This document shows positions 47,878 to 59,500 of a stretch of DNA of 64,000 nucleotides, one piece after another. Below the pieces are notes generated by a model that made no database searches, was not told where the DNA came from, and saw only the letters and a program-made list of their open reading frames with translations. The position numbers were made by a program, and so were the translations under genes. This DNA is from Hevea brasiliensis (lineage: Eukaryota; Streptophyta; Magnoliopsida; Malpighiales; Euphorbiaceae): NCBI RefSeq assembly GCF_030052815.1, contig NC_079510.1:8503375-8567374 (forward strand), in the 5' to 3' direction. Each line of letters starts with the position of its first letter. Within the stretch, counting starts at the first letter, position 1.

Positions 47878-47878
47878 T

Positions 47879-50800
47879 TGTAACTCCCCTATATTAAAGC
47901 AGTCTATGCATTCTACTATTCCGGTGACCGGTGTCGGTTTGGACAATTAAGGGGATTAGAACTACGTCTAAGACACTTAGATAAGCCCTAAACACAAATA
48001 ATTAGTAATTGCTAAATAGTTAAGTATAAATAAGAAAAACGGAACACAAAAAGTTAAATGAGCAGAGAGTCATAACGATGGGTGACCTCCTCAAGAATGA
48101 CTGCGAGGTCAGTCTAAACTCAAATTTTGAACAGCAAAATATGACACCGCATCCTTAGCACTATTGCAAACACAGTGGAAAAGAGAAAATCATAGAGAAT
48201 AGTTGTTAAGCAGGTCAAATAATTAGGTTAGGATCCAGAAAAAAAAATATCGAATAATTTGCAAACCAGATTGAACCAGCAAGGGGCAATTTGGTCAATT
48301 TACCCCTAGAGCTGACTCCTAACCTAACTGTCTAATAAAATGTGAGAAATTAAAATTGTAAACTATATAATTAAATTGAAGAAGTGAGGAAAAGAAAAGA
48401 AAAGAAAAGAAAAGAAAATAAAGAATTATGACATCATTTGTGTGACATCATGCATGACTTCATAATTCATTTTAAATTAATAACTTAATTTGACTAAGTC
48501 AAATTTAGGCTAAATATACAATAAATGAAAATAAAACAAAAGAAATTTGGTCTTCTTCTTTGCGACTCCAAGCCGGCCCATCTTCTTCCTCTAACTCTCT
48601 TATTTTTTTTCCTCCATTAACATACCTTAAAAGCTCACAAAACCTTACTTTCCTTCATGATCTTCATAATCCTTAACAATAAATATTGAAATTTCATCTT
48701 GGGTTGATAGTTGAAAGTGAAAGAAGAGGAAAGGAAGGAGATTTGAAGAAGTAGAAAATTCATAATTTGAGGTAAGTTAATCAAATCTCTTTCTTTAGTA
48801 TAAATTCTTGAATTTGAGTTCATGTGGATGAATTATTGTAGAAACAAAGGAAAAAAAAATCATGCATGCATAGCAACCCATGAAATTCGTCCATGTTACT
48901 CTTTCTTTAGTATAAATGCTTGAAGTTGAGTTCATGTGGATGAATTATTGTAGAAACAAATGAAAAAAAAATCATGCATGCATGGCAACCCATGAAATTT
49001 GTCCATGTTAGAGATGAATAGGATTTGATGGGTTTGGATGCAATTACATATGTAGGCAAGTTTGATTGAGAGTGTAAATAATATTTATACACTTTGAGTT
49101 CATGATTTAAAGCTATTGAAGAATTAGGGTTCTTAACCCTTAGGATTTTAGGGAGGAAATTTGAGAAATTGGTAAATTGATGTATTTTGACCTAAATGAG
49201 ACTCAAAATGGTCAATTGAGACAAATTAGGATGTGTTTGAATGGTTAGAAGTAAAACCAAATTCGGATAGGTAGGGGTCCAATTCTGGACAACCTGACCT
49301 AGGTCCCTTTCAGGGACCAAAACTATAATTCTGTCACTCCAATTGGTGTGAGGCTAATTGGAGATGAAAATAAATACATAATGACACATTTTTCATGTAG
49401 AAACCTTGCCCAGAAAGTGACTCTAAGTTAGTGAACAATTAGGTTAAACCCAGAATTGGCACACTGCCACTGTACAAAAATGACCAAATGACTGTTCATT
49501 TGGCCATAACTTGGTCTAGGAAGGTCCAAATAACTTGATTTTTAAACCATTAGAAAGCTATGACATAGTACTACAACTTTCATGAAGAACACTAATCCAA
49601 ATTCTATCCATAACTAAGTCATTTTGCCACCCAAATTTAATGGTCCAAAACTGCCACAACCACTTAGGTGCCCAGAAAATTTGGGTTAAACCAATCCGGC
49701 CAGCCATGTTCAAATGGCCATATCTTAGGCTACAAAAGTCCAAAATGGTGTGATTCAAAAATAAAATTAAAGATAAGACAATAAGGAACAACTTTGATGA
49801 AGGATACTTAGCCAAATTTCCACTGTAGACAGACCAATGGAACAGTACAAATAAGTAACCTAAAACTGAAATTTTGAGATTTAATCCTAATAGGCTTTAA
49901 ATTGAATTTGGTAATCAATGCCAACAAAAATATGACTCAAAATGTGGTATGTAGGTGTAATTAGAATCATCATATCTAATTAGTATGAAAAAATCAATAT
50001 TTTGACCAAATGGTCCAATGAATTGTAGCCACAATTATACTAAGTACAAAGGACTCAATTTTATGGGATAAATTAAGTGTATAAAATTTAATTATTGAAT
50101 TTATTAATTGGAAATAAATTAAATAGATATTAAAACACTCTAGTTATGTATTTTAGTGGGAAATGAGCCCTCCAAGGAAGAAGGAGTTGAGCCAAGACAA
50201 GCCTAGAAAAGAGGTTTGTTTACAACTAACTCTTTTGTTATTTTACACTTCCAAATTGAATTGAACAAGTTTATTTTATGATTTATGATTTTGTTGTGTT
50301 GAGAATTTTAACTTATTGAATGAAATTGTATAATTTAAATATAAATTTTCTTATACATTTAAGGATTTATTACATGGTTTAGAGAATTTTAAATTTTTGG
50401 TTTGATGTGTTGCCAACTTTGAGCATGAATTTATAATGATTAAATATGATAATGGTTTGTAAACACTTTTATAAATAGAAATTTTTTTGACTATGATTTG
50501 AAACCATAGTTGACATGGCAATATGTTTTGAATTCTCATTAGCTTGTCTAGTGAGATATCTCGTCCACTAGATGGGGTGAGTTCCTTCCTCTCTGGCTTG
50601 CCCGTTGGGAAAGAGTTTGGATGAGTACTCATATATACTAGCTAGTCTTTGTTCCTCCCTTTTATCCTCGGTTATTGGGAGAGTTTGAAATGTCGTAGTG
50701 TACAACACGGCATCTATTATGAATTTTGTGTCATGGGTCCAACTGTGTAAACTATTGGCAACACCCTTTAAATTATGCATAGTTTGATAAATTTTAGTTG

Positions 50801-51766
50801 AAATAAATAATTTGTCAGTGATTTCAAATTTTTGTATTATTTCATGATTTAAAAGAAATGTAGATAAATAGTTATTATTTGATCAAAATGTTATTCAAAT
50901 GAATAATATGCATAAATGAAAATAATAATTTCTGGATGTCATGAATTTTGAAGAATTTAGAAATTTTAAATTTTTATTTGTTATGAGTTGTCAAAGAATA
51001 AATTGTATTAAGTTTTAAATTATTAGTCGTGCACCACTGAGTTCACTACTCAGCGATAGCTTTATATGCTGTCGTGAAAGAAAATATAAAGCAGCTGAGC
51101 GAGATTACTGAAAAACAATGTGAAACTATCTTCGGGTATATCATAGGTATACCCTTGTACATTAGATTTTGATGTAATTCTATAATTATATGTATGTAAT
51201 TTCATTTGAGCAGTTGTATCAACTCTTTTGTAATATATTTTTGGACTGTAATCAAATACAAATTATTGTAATATTATCTTGAGATTTTATGTACTTATAA
51301 AGTTTTGTACTACTAAATTTTTAAAGCTCCCATGAATGTAAATATTAATTTTGTTACCTTAATGAGATGTGTCAATGTTTGATTTAATTTAAACTGTGTA
51401 TTGAGTTGCTTGCGCTTTTGTGAAATGAAATCAAATAATGGAGTTGTGGTTGAGAAATATATTGGGAGTGTATTTCTTTTCAGGTTTTAAAGAACTATTT
51501 TCTCAAAATACAGGTGGCACTCTGCCAAAATTTTTGTAAAAATTATAGAGATTTTAAAAATCCAAAAATTTGATTTTTGTTTGGTCTTTAAATAAAGGTT
51601 TTTAATATCTAGAAAAAAAAAAAAATACCCACCAATTTAAAAATGAATGAAAATTATTTTAAAATCCCTTATAGTATATTTAATGGGTTACCGGTAGATG
51701 AAGTACGGTAATTCATTAGGTGTACTACGGGAGCATGTTACATCTTATGAGGAATAGGGTGTGACA
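47879..51766 (+). repeat. 3' LTR of element D (3888 bp)
   Basis: Starts TGTAACTCCCCTATATT and ends GGTGTGACA. It is an uninterrupted copy that shows what the 5' LTR looked like before S1 and S2 arrived. It carries a 112-bp tandem duplication (48787-49010), the palindrome at 49337-49363 and the double hairpin at 51037-51077, where the CAGGTA after hairpin 2 has decayed. Confidence 0.95.
48787..49010 (+). repeat. 112-bp tandem duplication in the 3' LTR of element D
   Basis: Two copies start CTCTTTCTTTAGTATAAAT at 48787 and 48899 and differ by a few bases. The 5' LTR of D has one copy (near 30480-30590), so the duplication arose in this LTR after insertion. Confidence 0.88.
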
Positions 51767-51823
51767 GTCAAAATGGTAATTAAATGTAAAATTATTTATG
51801 TGATCATACATGATGTCATAAAG
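51767..51823 (-). repeat. Middle LTR of element C, remaining part after element D
   Basis: Begins with the duplicated GTCAA (51767-51771) and continues the LTR, matching 63233-63288. At about 51816-51825 it changes directly into the end of pol. About 565 bp of the LTR start, the polypurine tract and the last 45 or so codons of pol are missing. Confidence 0.88.
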
Positions 51824-52247
51824 CCAGAATCTCTATGAGTTTTTCTTCATATGTGAGGTCTGGATTCACTTCAATTTCTTCCATTGGTAGTACGTGAGAT
51901 GGTTCTGATCGATACCTCCTTAACATAGACACATGGAAGACATTATGCATCTTCTCCAACTCTGGAGGTAGTGCCAAAGGACCTACTCTCTCCAGAACCT
52001 CATATGGCTCGATGAAACGAGGACTCAGTTTCCCCTTTCTGCAGAATCTCATAATCTTCTTCCAAGGGGAAACCTTAAGGAATACTTCGTCACCCACTAC
52101 ATACTCAATATCCCTTCTCTTCAAATCAATATAGGACTTCTGACAGTCTGATGCAGTCTTAAGTCGATCTCTGATCAATCTGATTTTCTCTTTAGTTTGT
52201 TGAATAATTTCTGGCCCAATCATCTTTCTTTCGCCTGTCTCATCTCA
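51824..52247 (-). pseudogene. Element C integrase C-terminus, truncated
   Basis: Minus-strand frame from a TGA at 52245-52247 (Trp codon in other copies) down to the deletion junction. It shows [55 protein letters not shown] and [14 protein letters not shown]. The chromodomain-like tail is missing because the sequence passes straight into LTR DNA at about 51823. Confidence 0.87.
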
Positions 52248-52982
52248 ACACAATGGGGTTCTACATTTTCTGCCATATAAAGCTTCATACGGAGGCATCC
52301 CAATGCTTGATTGGTAGCTGTTGTTGTAAGCAAACTCAATCAAAAGCAAGTGCGTGTCCCAACTGCCCTCAAACTCAATCACACAAGCCCATGGCATGTC
52401 CTCCAAAATCTAAATTACTCTTTCAGACTGGCCATCTGTCTGTGGGTGGAATACCGTACTGAAGTTCAATCTAGTTCCTAGGGTTCTCTGAAGATTACCC
52501 CAGAATCTAGAAGTGAACCTAGGATCTTTGTCTAATATGATGGATACTGGCACTCCATGCAGTCTTACTATCTCATTATTGTATAACTTGGACAATCTTT
52601 CCAGGCTATAGTCCATTTGTACTGGCAGAAAATGAGCAGACTTGGTCAGTCTGTCAACTATAACCCATACTGCATCATGACTCTTTTGTGTCCTCGGAAG
52701 TCCCATCACAAAATCCATAGTTATTCGTTCCCATTTCCATTCCGGTACTGGTAATGGATGTAACAAACCAGATGGTACTTAATGTTCTGCCTTCACTTGC
52801 TGACAAGTTAGGCATTTGGAAACAAATTCTGCCATATCTCTTTTCATGCCCATCCACTAGTAGTGCTCTTTCAGCCCTCTATAAATTTTTATACCATCAG
52901 GGTGCATAGCAAAAGGAGACTCATGTGCTTCCTTCAAAATGATCTGTCTCAATTCAACATCATTAGGAACGTATATTCTATC
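52248..52982 (-). pseudogene. Element C integrase zinc domain and core, broken
   Basis: Minus-strand reading shows [31 protein letters not shown] and [20 protein letters not shown], then [13 protein letters not shown]. Stops lie at 52983-52985, 52857-52859 (TGG to TAG), near 52779 (CAA to TAA) and at 52410-52412 (CAG to TAG). Catalytic D, D and E positions can still be recognised. Confidence 0.87.
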
Positions 52983-53682
52983 CTAGTGTAGCAATAGGCT
53001 GTCATCTCTCACTGAGAATTTTGGTTTCTTGTCCTGTCTAACTTCTTCTAATAACTTCTGATACTTTTGATCATTCTGAGTAGCCATTCTGATCTGGTCA
53101 ATCAACACTGGTTGTACATGCCATGCAACTGCTGTCTGCCCCTCATCATTAATATCTAAGCTGGCATGCAATGATCTCAACTCATGTACCATAAACAAAG
53201 GAGAAACTCTGAGACTTGCCATAGTCTTGCGACTTAAGGCGTCATCCACCACATTAGCTTTCCCTGGCTGATAGTCTATTAGACAATCATAATCTTTTAT
53301 CACCTCTAACCATCTCCTCTGTCTCAAAATCAACTCCTTCTGAGTATCCAGATACTTCAAACTCTTATGATCTGTATAAATGTAGCATTTCTCCCCATAC
53401 AAATAGTGTCTCCAGATCTTAAGAGCGAACATAATAGCTACTAGCTCCAAGTCATGTGTCGGATAATTTCTCTCATGAGGTTTTCAGCTGGCGTGATGCA
53501 TATGCAATGATATTCTAATCCTGCATCAGTACACAACCTAACTCATTATGAGAAGCATCACTATATACTGTGTATTCTTTACCCGGGGTAGGAAAGGTCA
53601 AGACTAGAGCCTCAGTCAAACACCTCTTCAATTCATCAAAACTATGTTGGCATTTATCCGTCCACTGAAATTTCACATCTTT
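52983..53682 (-). pseudogene. Element C RNase H and linker to integrase
   Basis: The open part from 53450 shows [18 protein letters not shown] and [17 protein letters not shown]; the Ala of VADALSRK has become Asp. Upstream, near 53478-53490, one extra base breaks the frame after the YASR-QLK region. It ends at TAG 52983-52985. Confidence 0.86.
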
Positions 53683-54783
53683 TCAAAGTAGCTTAGTCAA
53701 TGGAGATGCCAACATGGAGAACCCTTTCACAAATCGGCGATAGTATCCAGCTAAACCTAGAAAACTATGAATCTCTGTGATATTTCTGGGTGGTCTCCAA
53801 TTAAAGACAGCTTCTATCTTACTTGGATCTACCTTGATGCCCTCTACCGATACTACGTGTCCCAAGAAGGATATTTCGCTCAGCCAAAACTCACACTTCG
53901 ATAATTTGGCGTATAGCTGTTTCTCCCTCAAAGTATGTAGTACAATCCGTAGATATCTATCATGCTCTTCTATACTCCTCGAATAAACCAATATATCATC
54001 TATGAATACCATAATAAACTGATCAAGGTATGGTCTGAAGATAGTGTTCATTAGATTCAAAAAAGCAGCTGGAGCATTAGTTAACTCGAATGGCATGACC
54101 AAGAACTCATAATGGCCATAGCGAGTTCTAAAGGCAGTTTTAGAAATACTCTGCTCTTGTACTTTCAGCTGATAATAACCGGACCTCAGGTCAATTTTGG
54201 AGAACACAGCTGCACCCCTCAACTGATCAAATAAATCATCAATGCGGGGCAATGGGTATCTATTCTTTATTGTCACCTTATTCAACTGCCGATAGTCAAT
54301 ACATAAGCGGAGAGTGCCATCCTTCTTCTTAACAAATAACACTGGCGCTCCCCAAGGTGACACACTAGGGCGGATAAAGCCCTTGTCAAGCAGCTCTTGC
54401 AACTGTACTTTTAACTCTTTCAATTCTGCTTGTGCCATTCTATATGGTGTTATAGAGATTGGGTCCACACCAGGCATAATATCAATTTCAAACTGCACCT
54501 CTCTTTCTGAAGGTAATCCTAGCGATTCATTAGGAAACACATCCAGAAAGTCACATATAGTAGGGATGTCTCTCAGTGTCGGACTCCCCACTTGGGTGTC
54601 TATCACATGTGCCAAGTATGCTTCACACCCCTTTCTGATCATCCTTCTGCCTAGTGCAGCTGAAATGATGTTTGATGGCAGTAACTGCCTCTCCCCATGT
54701 ATTACCACATCACTGTACAGAGGGAGATCAAAAGTGATTGTCTTCAGTCTACAGTCAATCATTGTAGATGCCTGACTAACCAA
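53683..54783 (-). pseudogene. Element C reverse transcriptase
   Basis: A minus-strand ORF of 366 codons. It opens in late protease ([15 protein letters not shown]) and carries [51 protein letters not shown], the FIDD box in [11 protein letters not shown] and [16 protein letters not shown]. It stops at LTKLL. It is one of the longest intact RT stretches in the window. Confidence 0.92.
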
Positions 54784-55091
54784 TCCATGCCCAAAATGAT
54801 GTCATAATCTCTGAAGGGCATTTCAATTAGATCAGACAGAAAAACATGTCCTTGGATCTCTAAAGGACAGTCTTTATAGATTCTGTTGACCCTAACCTCC
54901 TGACCTAATGGAGTAGTTACTGGCACATCATAGTCCATTTGTACACACTGGATAGCAGTAGAACACATCACACTAGCACTGACATATGAATGTGTGGAGC
55001 CAAGATCAAAGAAGACATATACATCTTGGTCAAGGATAGAGAAAATACCAACTACTATATTCGATGTTTCAGCCTCCTCTTCCTGTCTCAT
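54759..55091 (-). pseudogene. Element C aspartic protease segment
   Basis: The minus-strand ORF shows RQEEEAETSNIVVGIFS, VFFDLGSTHSYVSAS and [18 protein letters not shown], then a frameshift joins it to the RT ORF. The active-site motif reads D-L-G, as in element A, against D-P-G in B and D-S-G in D. Confidence 0.87.
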
Positions 55092-56315
55092 GGTATAGAC
55101 TCTAGCTGGTGCACTACTTGGTTCTGGCTGGTTAACAGTACTCTGACTTCCAGGAGTGCAACCCCTACCTCTGCCTCTACCTCGACCAGCTGGCTGTGAC
55201 CCTCTAGGTGTAGAGACTTGGGCTGATCCCTCAGATGTGGCAGGAGGTCCAGATTGGTGCGGACTAGTACAATCCTAAGCAAAATGTCCACTCTCTCCAC
55301 AGTTGAAAACATGCACCGGTGGCCTTGAAACACACCCCACCGTGTGTTCTACCCCAAGTCTCACACTGCCGGACTGATAAAGCTCCTCGTGATGCCTGCT
55401 GCGTCTGCTAACCAGATCGAGGTGGTCTTTGGCCAGAGAATCTGCCTCTGCCAGATCTGCGAGAGCTGGATCCCTCAAACTGTTTCCTCTTCCCAGAACC
55501 ACTCTTAATAGCCTGGCCCGTAGCCTTTTCAGTCTTTTCTTTCTCTTGAGTGCCCTTCTTCACCGCCCCTTCTGATTCTATCCTTTCCAATTCCAGGGCT
55601 TGTGAAATCAGCTCGGAAAAATTCTGGTGTCTGAATCCCACAACTTGCATTCTTAAGCTAGGCCTTAACCCAGCCTCAAACCTCTTACATCTGTCTCTGG
55701 GGGTGGAGACTAAGCTTCCAGCATAGTGACTTAGCCTTGAAAAGTCTCACTTATATTCTGCTATTATTCTGTCCCCCTGCTCTAGGCACAAGAATTCTTA
55801 TAATTTCATATCTACATAAGCATCGGGAACCCATTTCTGCCTGAATTCCCTCGGGAAGTCTGTCCATGTCAGCACAAGTGGCTCAACCAGGCTGTGGGGG
55901 ATAGTCTTCCACCATCCATATGCATCTCCTTGCAGAATAGATACTGAATATTCAAATTTTAATTCTTCAACACATTGCAGTTTTCTGAATACCCTTTCCA
56001 TCCATTCTAGCCACTGTTCTGCCTCCAGTGGATCCACAGTGCCCTTAAACTTAGTAGCCCCAAATTTCATTAGTTTTTCATATTGTCAAGTTGGGGGCTG
56101 TGGTTGTACTGCAGGTGCTTGCATTTGAACTTGGGTGGCACATTTCCCGTCATTTATTGGAAGAACGCAGCCATCTGCTGTGCAAACTTAGCAGGAAATA
56201 GCAGTGCTTAAGGAGGAGCTGGAGTGGTTGACCCACTAACGTTCTGGAGTGCTGGGGCTTCCCCTTAGACCTCAACCTTGACAGACTACTCCACGGAATG
56301 ATCTCCCTCTTCCAT
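55088..56315 (-). pseudogene. Element C gag, broken
   Basis: Start ATG at 56313-56315 (MEEGDHSVE, then TAG). The start frame stays in register with ATG 56151-56153 (MTGN), unlike in A and B. Gag core: EAEQWLEWMERVFRKLQC, YGWWKTIPHSL, REFRQKWVPDAYVDMKL, then TAA at 55798-55800. Further on come [20 protein letters not shown] and a basic region. The zinc knuckle has lost its first Cys and has a stop inside (FNCGESGHFA, stop, DC). Confidence 0.87.
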
Positions 56316-56484
56316 TCCATTTTTAGAAATTTCCTACTTCCTAAGATCAAACACAAGGAGGTTGACCTCCGTTAGAGCATATTCATGATGTAAATATGTC
56401 ATATGTATCAATTAAAAACACTTGAGCAATTGTACTTATCAAAAAAATATTCACATACATATTCAAAATTTATTGCAAAACCAT

Positions 56485-56496
56485 GCTCTAATACCA
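56485..56496 (-). promoter_or_regulatory. Primer binding site of element C, one base altered
   Basis: Minus-strand TGGTATTAGAGC, one C-to-T change from TGGTATCAGAGC, 8 bases from the LTR end at 56505. Confidence 0.82.
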
Positions 56497-56504
56497 CTAA
56501 AACA

Positions 56505-59500
56505 TGTCACACCTTACCTCTCTGTAAGGCATAACATGATCCCGTAGAATACCTAATGAACTACCGAACTTCACCTACTGATAACTCATTAAGTACACTA
56601 CAAGGGATTTTAAAACCATTTTCTTACATTTTGGAAGTGGTGAGCATTTTGGTAGGAATTAAAAACATTTAATTGAAGTTTCAAAACTAGTAAAATTTTT
56701 TGTCCATTTTTATTTGTCCACAAATTTGAAAAAATTTCGGCAGAGTGCAGTCTGTATTTTGAAAAAGTAGTTCTTCAAAAACTTATAAAAAGCAGTTCTA
56801 ATATTTGTTTTCACAACTCCAACCACCAAAATAACTTAGTTCATCATAATGCAATTCAAGTCCACAATTCAATCGAAATTTGTCATTTCAAAATATCTCA
56901 TTAATTCATTCACATTGCATTTAATATTTAATTTACAAACGCAAATCTTAATTTACAAAAAGAAAATCCAAAATACTATATAACAATTTACTGTGCAACT
57001 GCTCAAATTTATATTAATACATATGACATTACAATATTTACATCAAAATAACTACAAGGGTATACCCGTACCAAAAAGGTCAATGTAGTCCTCTATCTCA
57101 ATAGCAGCTCACTCTGCTATTTTCTCCTTGCCCTTATCTGCGATAGCAAAATAAGCTATCACTGAGTATAAAAATACTCAGCGGTGCACAATAAAAATTC
57201 GAAATGAAGTACATAAAACATTCATTGATAAATCACAATTTAAATATTTCATAAATTATCAAAACTCATTATAGCACAATTTTGGTCAAATAATTTAATA
57301 AGCACAGTGTTGTCAATTCATACACAACTTAAGCCATAACACAAAATTTTCGATCAATGCCGCATTGTACACCATAACAAAGCAATCTACAACCCCACTA
57401 ATCGAAATCAATGATGGAGGTGGCTAGCTAGCTAATGAGTACTCATCCGATCTATAACCTCAACTTGTAAGCCAGAGAGGGAGGAAAATAAACGATCTCA
57501 ACCCCATAGATGGAGGAGGAATAATGTGGTACTGTCATGCTAAGTGTGAACACAAAATTAATTCAAAACAAAGTACTCAAATAATTTAGAAAAGATCCTA
57601 AACAATTTCCAAAGTCATTTTTTTGTAGTCACAAAATGGCAGCATAATTTATAAACAACACAACGATTTCATAAAGCATAACAATTCAACTTTTCACTTA
57701 GAAAATAATTACATAAATTTATTATGCACAAACCTGATGTGAGTCACCTCTAAGCCTTGACTCAGTCCCTTAGATTTTTGGGGTCATTTTTTTTTCAGCT
57801 AAAACACACATTAAACAGTGTTTCAGTATCTTGTCTCATAATAAATCCAATAATTACATTCATATATGCTTAATTCTAGCCCCAATATGCTTAAACTTAC
57901 GTTCTTGAAAATTTTCATGTCGGGGTTACTATTCATGATACTATTTAAGTCAATTTGTTGACTTTCTAATGCTTAATAGGTATGAGAATTCTAATTTCAC
58001 CCACATACCTCATTTTGGTTACCTAATTTGTTGGTTTTGATTGTTTCCTCAAACTTCAAGTCTCTTAGGCACAAATTTCAAATTTTCAGTTTTGGTGTTC
58101 GGTTTTGCACTGTTCTATTGGTCATGTTGTTGTGATAATTTGGCTAAGTTTTCTTCATAGAAGTTGTTTCTTATTGTCTTAAATTTATTTTCTTTTTTGA
58201 ATCACTCCATTTGGAGTTTTTTAGCCTAAGTTATAGCCATTTGAACATGGCTGACCGGATTTGGTTTTACCCAGAATTCTGGGTAAACTTTGGATTTTAG
58301 CAATTTTGTGGGTTGACTGCAGGTGGATTTTCAAATATCTTATGGTCAAAATTTGAGTTTGTTTTCTTCATGAAAGTTGTAGGGCTATGTCTCAGCTTTC
58401 TACTGGTAAAAATTTAGGTCATTTGGACCTTCTTAGACTAAGTTATGATCATTTACATAACTACTGTTCAATTGGTCATTTTTGTACAGGTCAGTTTGCC
58501 AATTCCGGATTTGGCCTAATTGTTCACTAAGTTATGGTCACTTTCTGGGCATAATTCCTAAATGAAAAATGTGTCATTTTGTGTCTAGTTTTATTCCCAA
58601 TTGGGCACATACCAATTGGGTTGGTAAATTTTCAGTTTTGGTCCCTAAAAGGGACATAGGTCAAGCTGCCTGTAGATTAACCCTCACCAATCTGAATTTA
58701 AACTTGTTTCCAACAATTCATACACACCACAAATGGTCACAATTGACCATTTCTCAACTAAAATAAGGTCAATGACACCATTTGGCCAATTCTCAAATTT
58801 TTCTTCAATTTCTTCAAATTGCTCAAACCCTAGCGACACAGAAAGTTCAATCTAATGCAATTTAAAGTGTGTATTCATGTTCTATACACCTAATTCACCT
58901 CAAATAACCATTCAAATCCATCAAACTCATTCATATCAAACCCTAACCCTAGTAGGATGAATTTTATGTTTGGTCCCTCAACAATTGTTTTCTTTTAATT
59001 TCAAGTAGATTTCTAGGTTAATTGAGTCACAAACACATATAATAAACTAAGATTTTCAAATTCAATTACTTACCTTATGGAGCAGAATTTCTATCCTTCA
59101 ATTTTCTTCACTTCCTTGGTTTTAATGACATCCAAACTTCATATCAAGGTCCACTTACAAGATTTACTTAAGGGGTTTAGGGAAATTTGTGGCTAAACTT
59201 AAGGTTTATGAGAGCTTGATGTAACACCCCTAAGTTCGGTAGTGCGTTCTGCTGCTCCAGTGACCAGTGTTGTCCGGACAGCTAGGATGCCTAGAACCAC
59301 ACTTCAATGAGAGTGAGGAGACATAAAATAATGAAATAAAAGAAAAGAAAGTACAAGAAAAACAAAGGAAAAATGATTGCAAAGAAATGTGATTAAGTTA
59401 AACGAGCCGGGAAACCTAGCGATGGGTGACCGCACCGGGAAGTCACGGCGTGGACCGTTGACTAGCCCTGGACTGCGGGGAACCTTGGAAAACATTTTTA

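Larger units (their letters stand above)
29569..51766 (+). mobile_element. Element D: degenerate, probably non-autonomous Tekay-type LTR retrotransposon
   Basis: Bounded by GTCAA at 29564-29568 and 51767-51771. It has two LTRs of the same subfamily (5' LTR 29569-44828 with insertions, 3' LTR 47879-51766), an intact primer site and polypurine tract, and an internal region of only 3,050 bp (44829-47878). Gag has lost its core and pol is barely recognisable, yet the LTRs differ by only a few percent by eye. It inserted in inverse orientation into an LTR of its own subfamily. Removing the nested S1 and S2 gives an element of about 10.7 kb. Confidence 0.93.
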
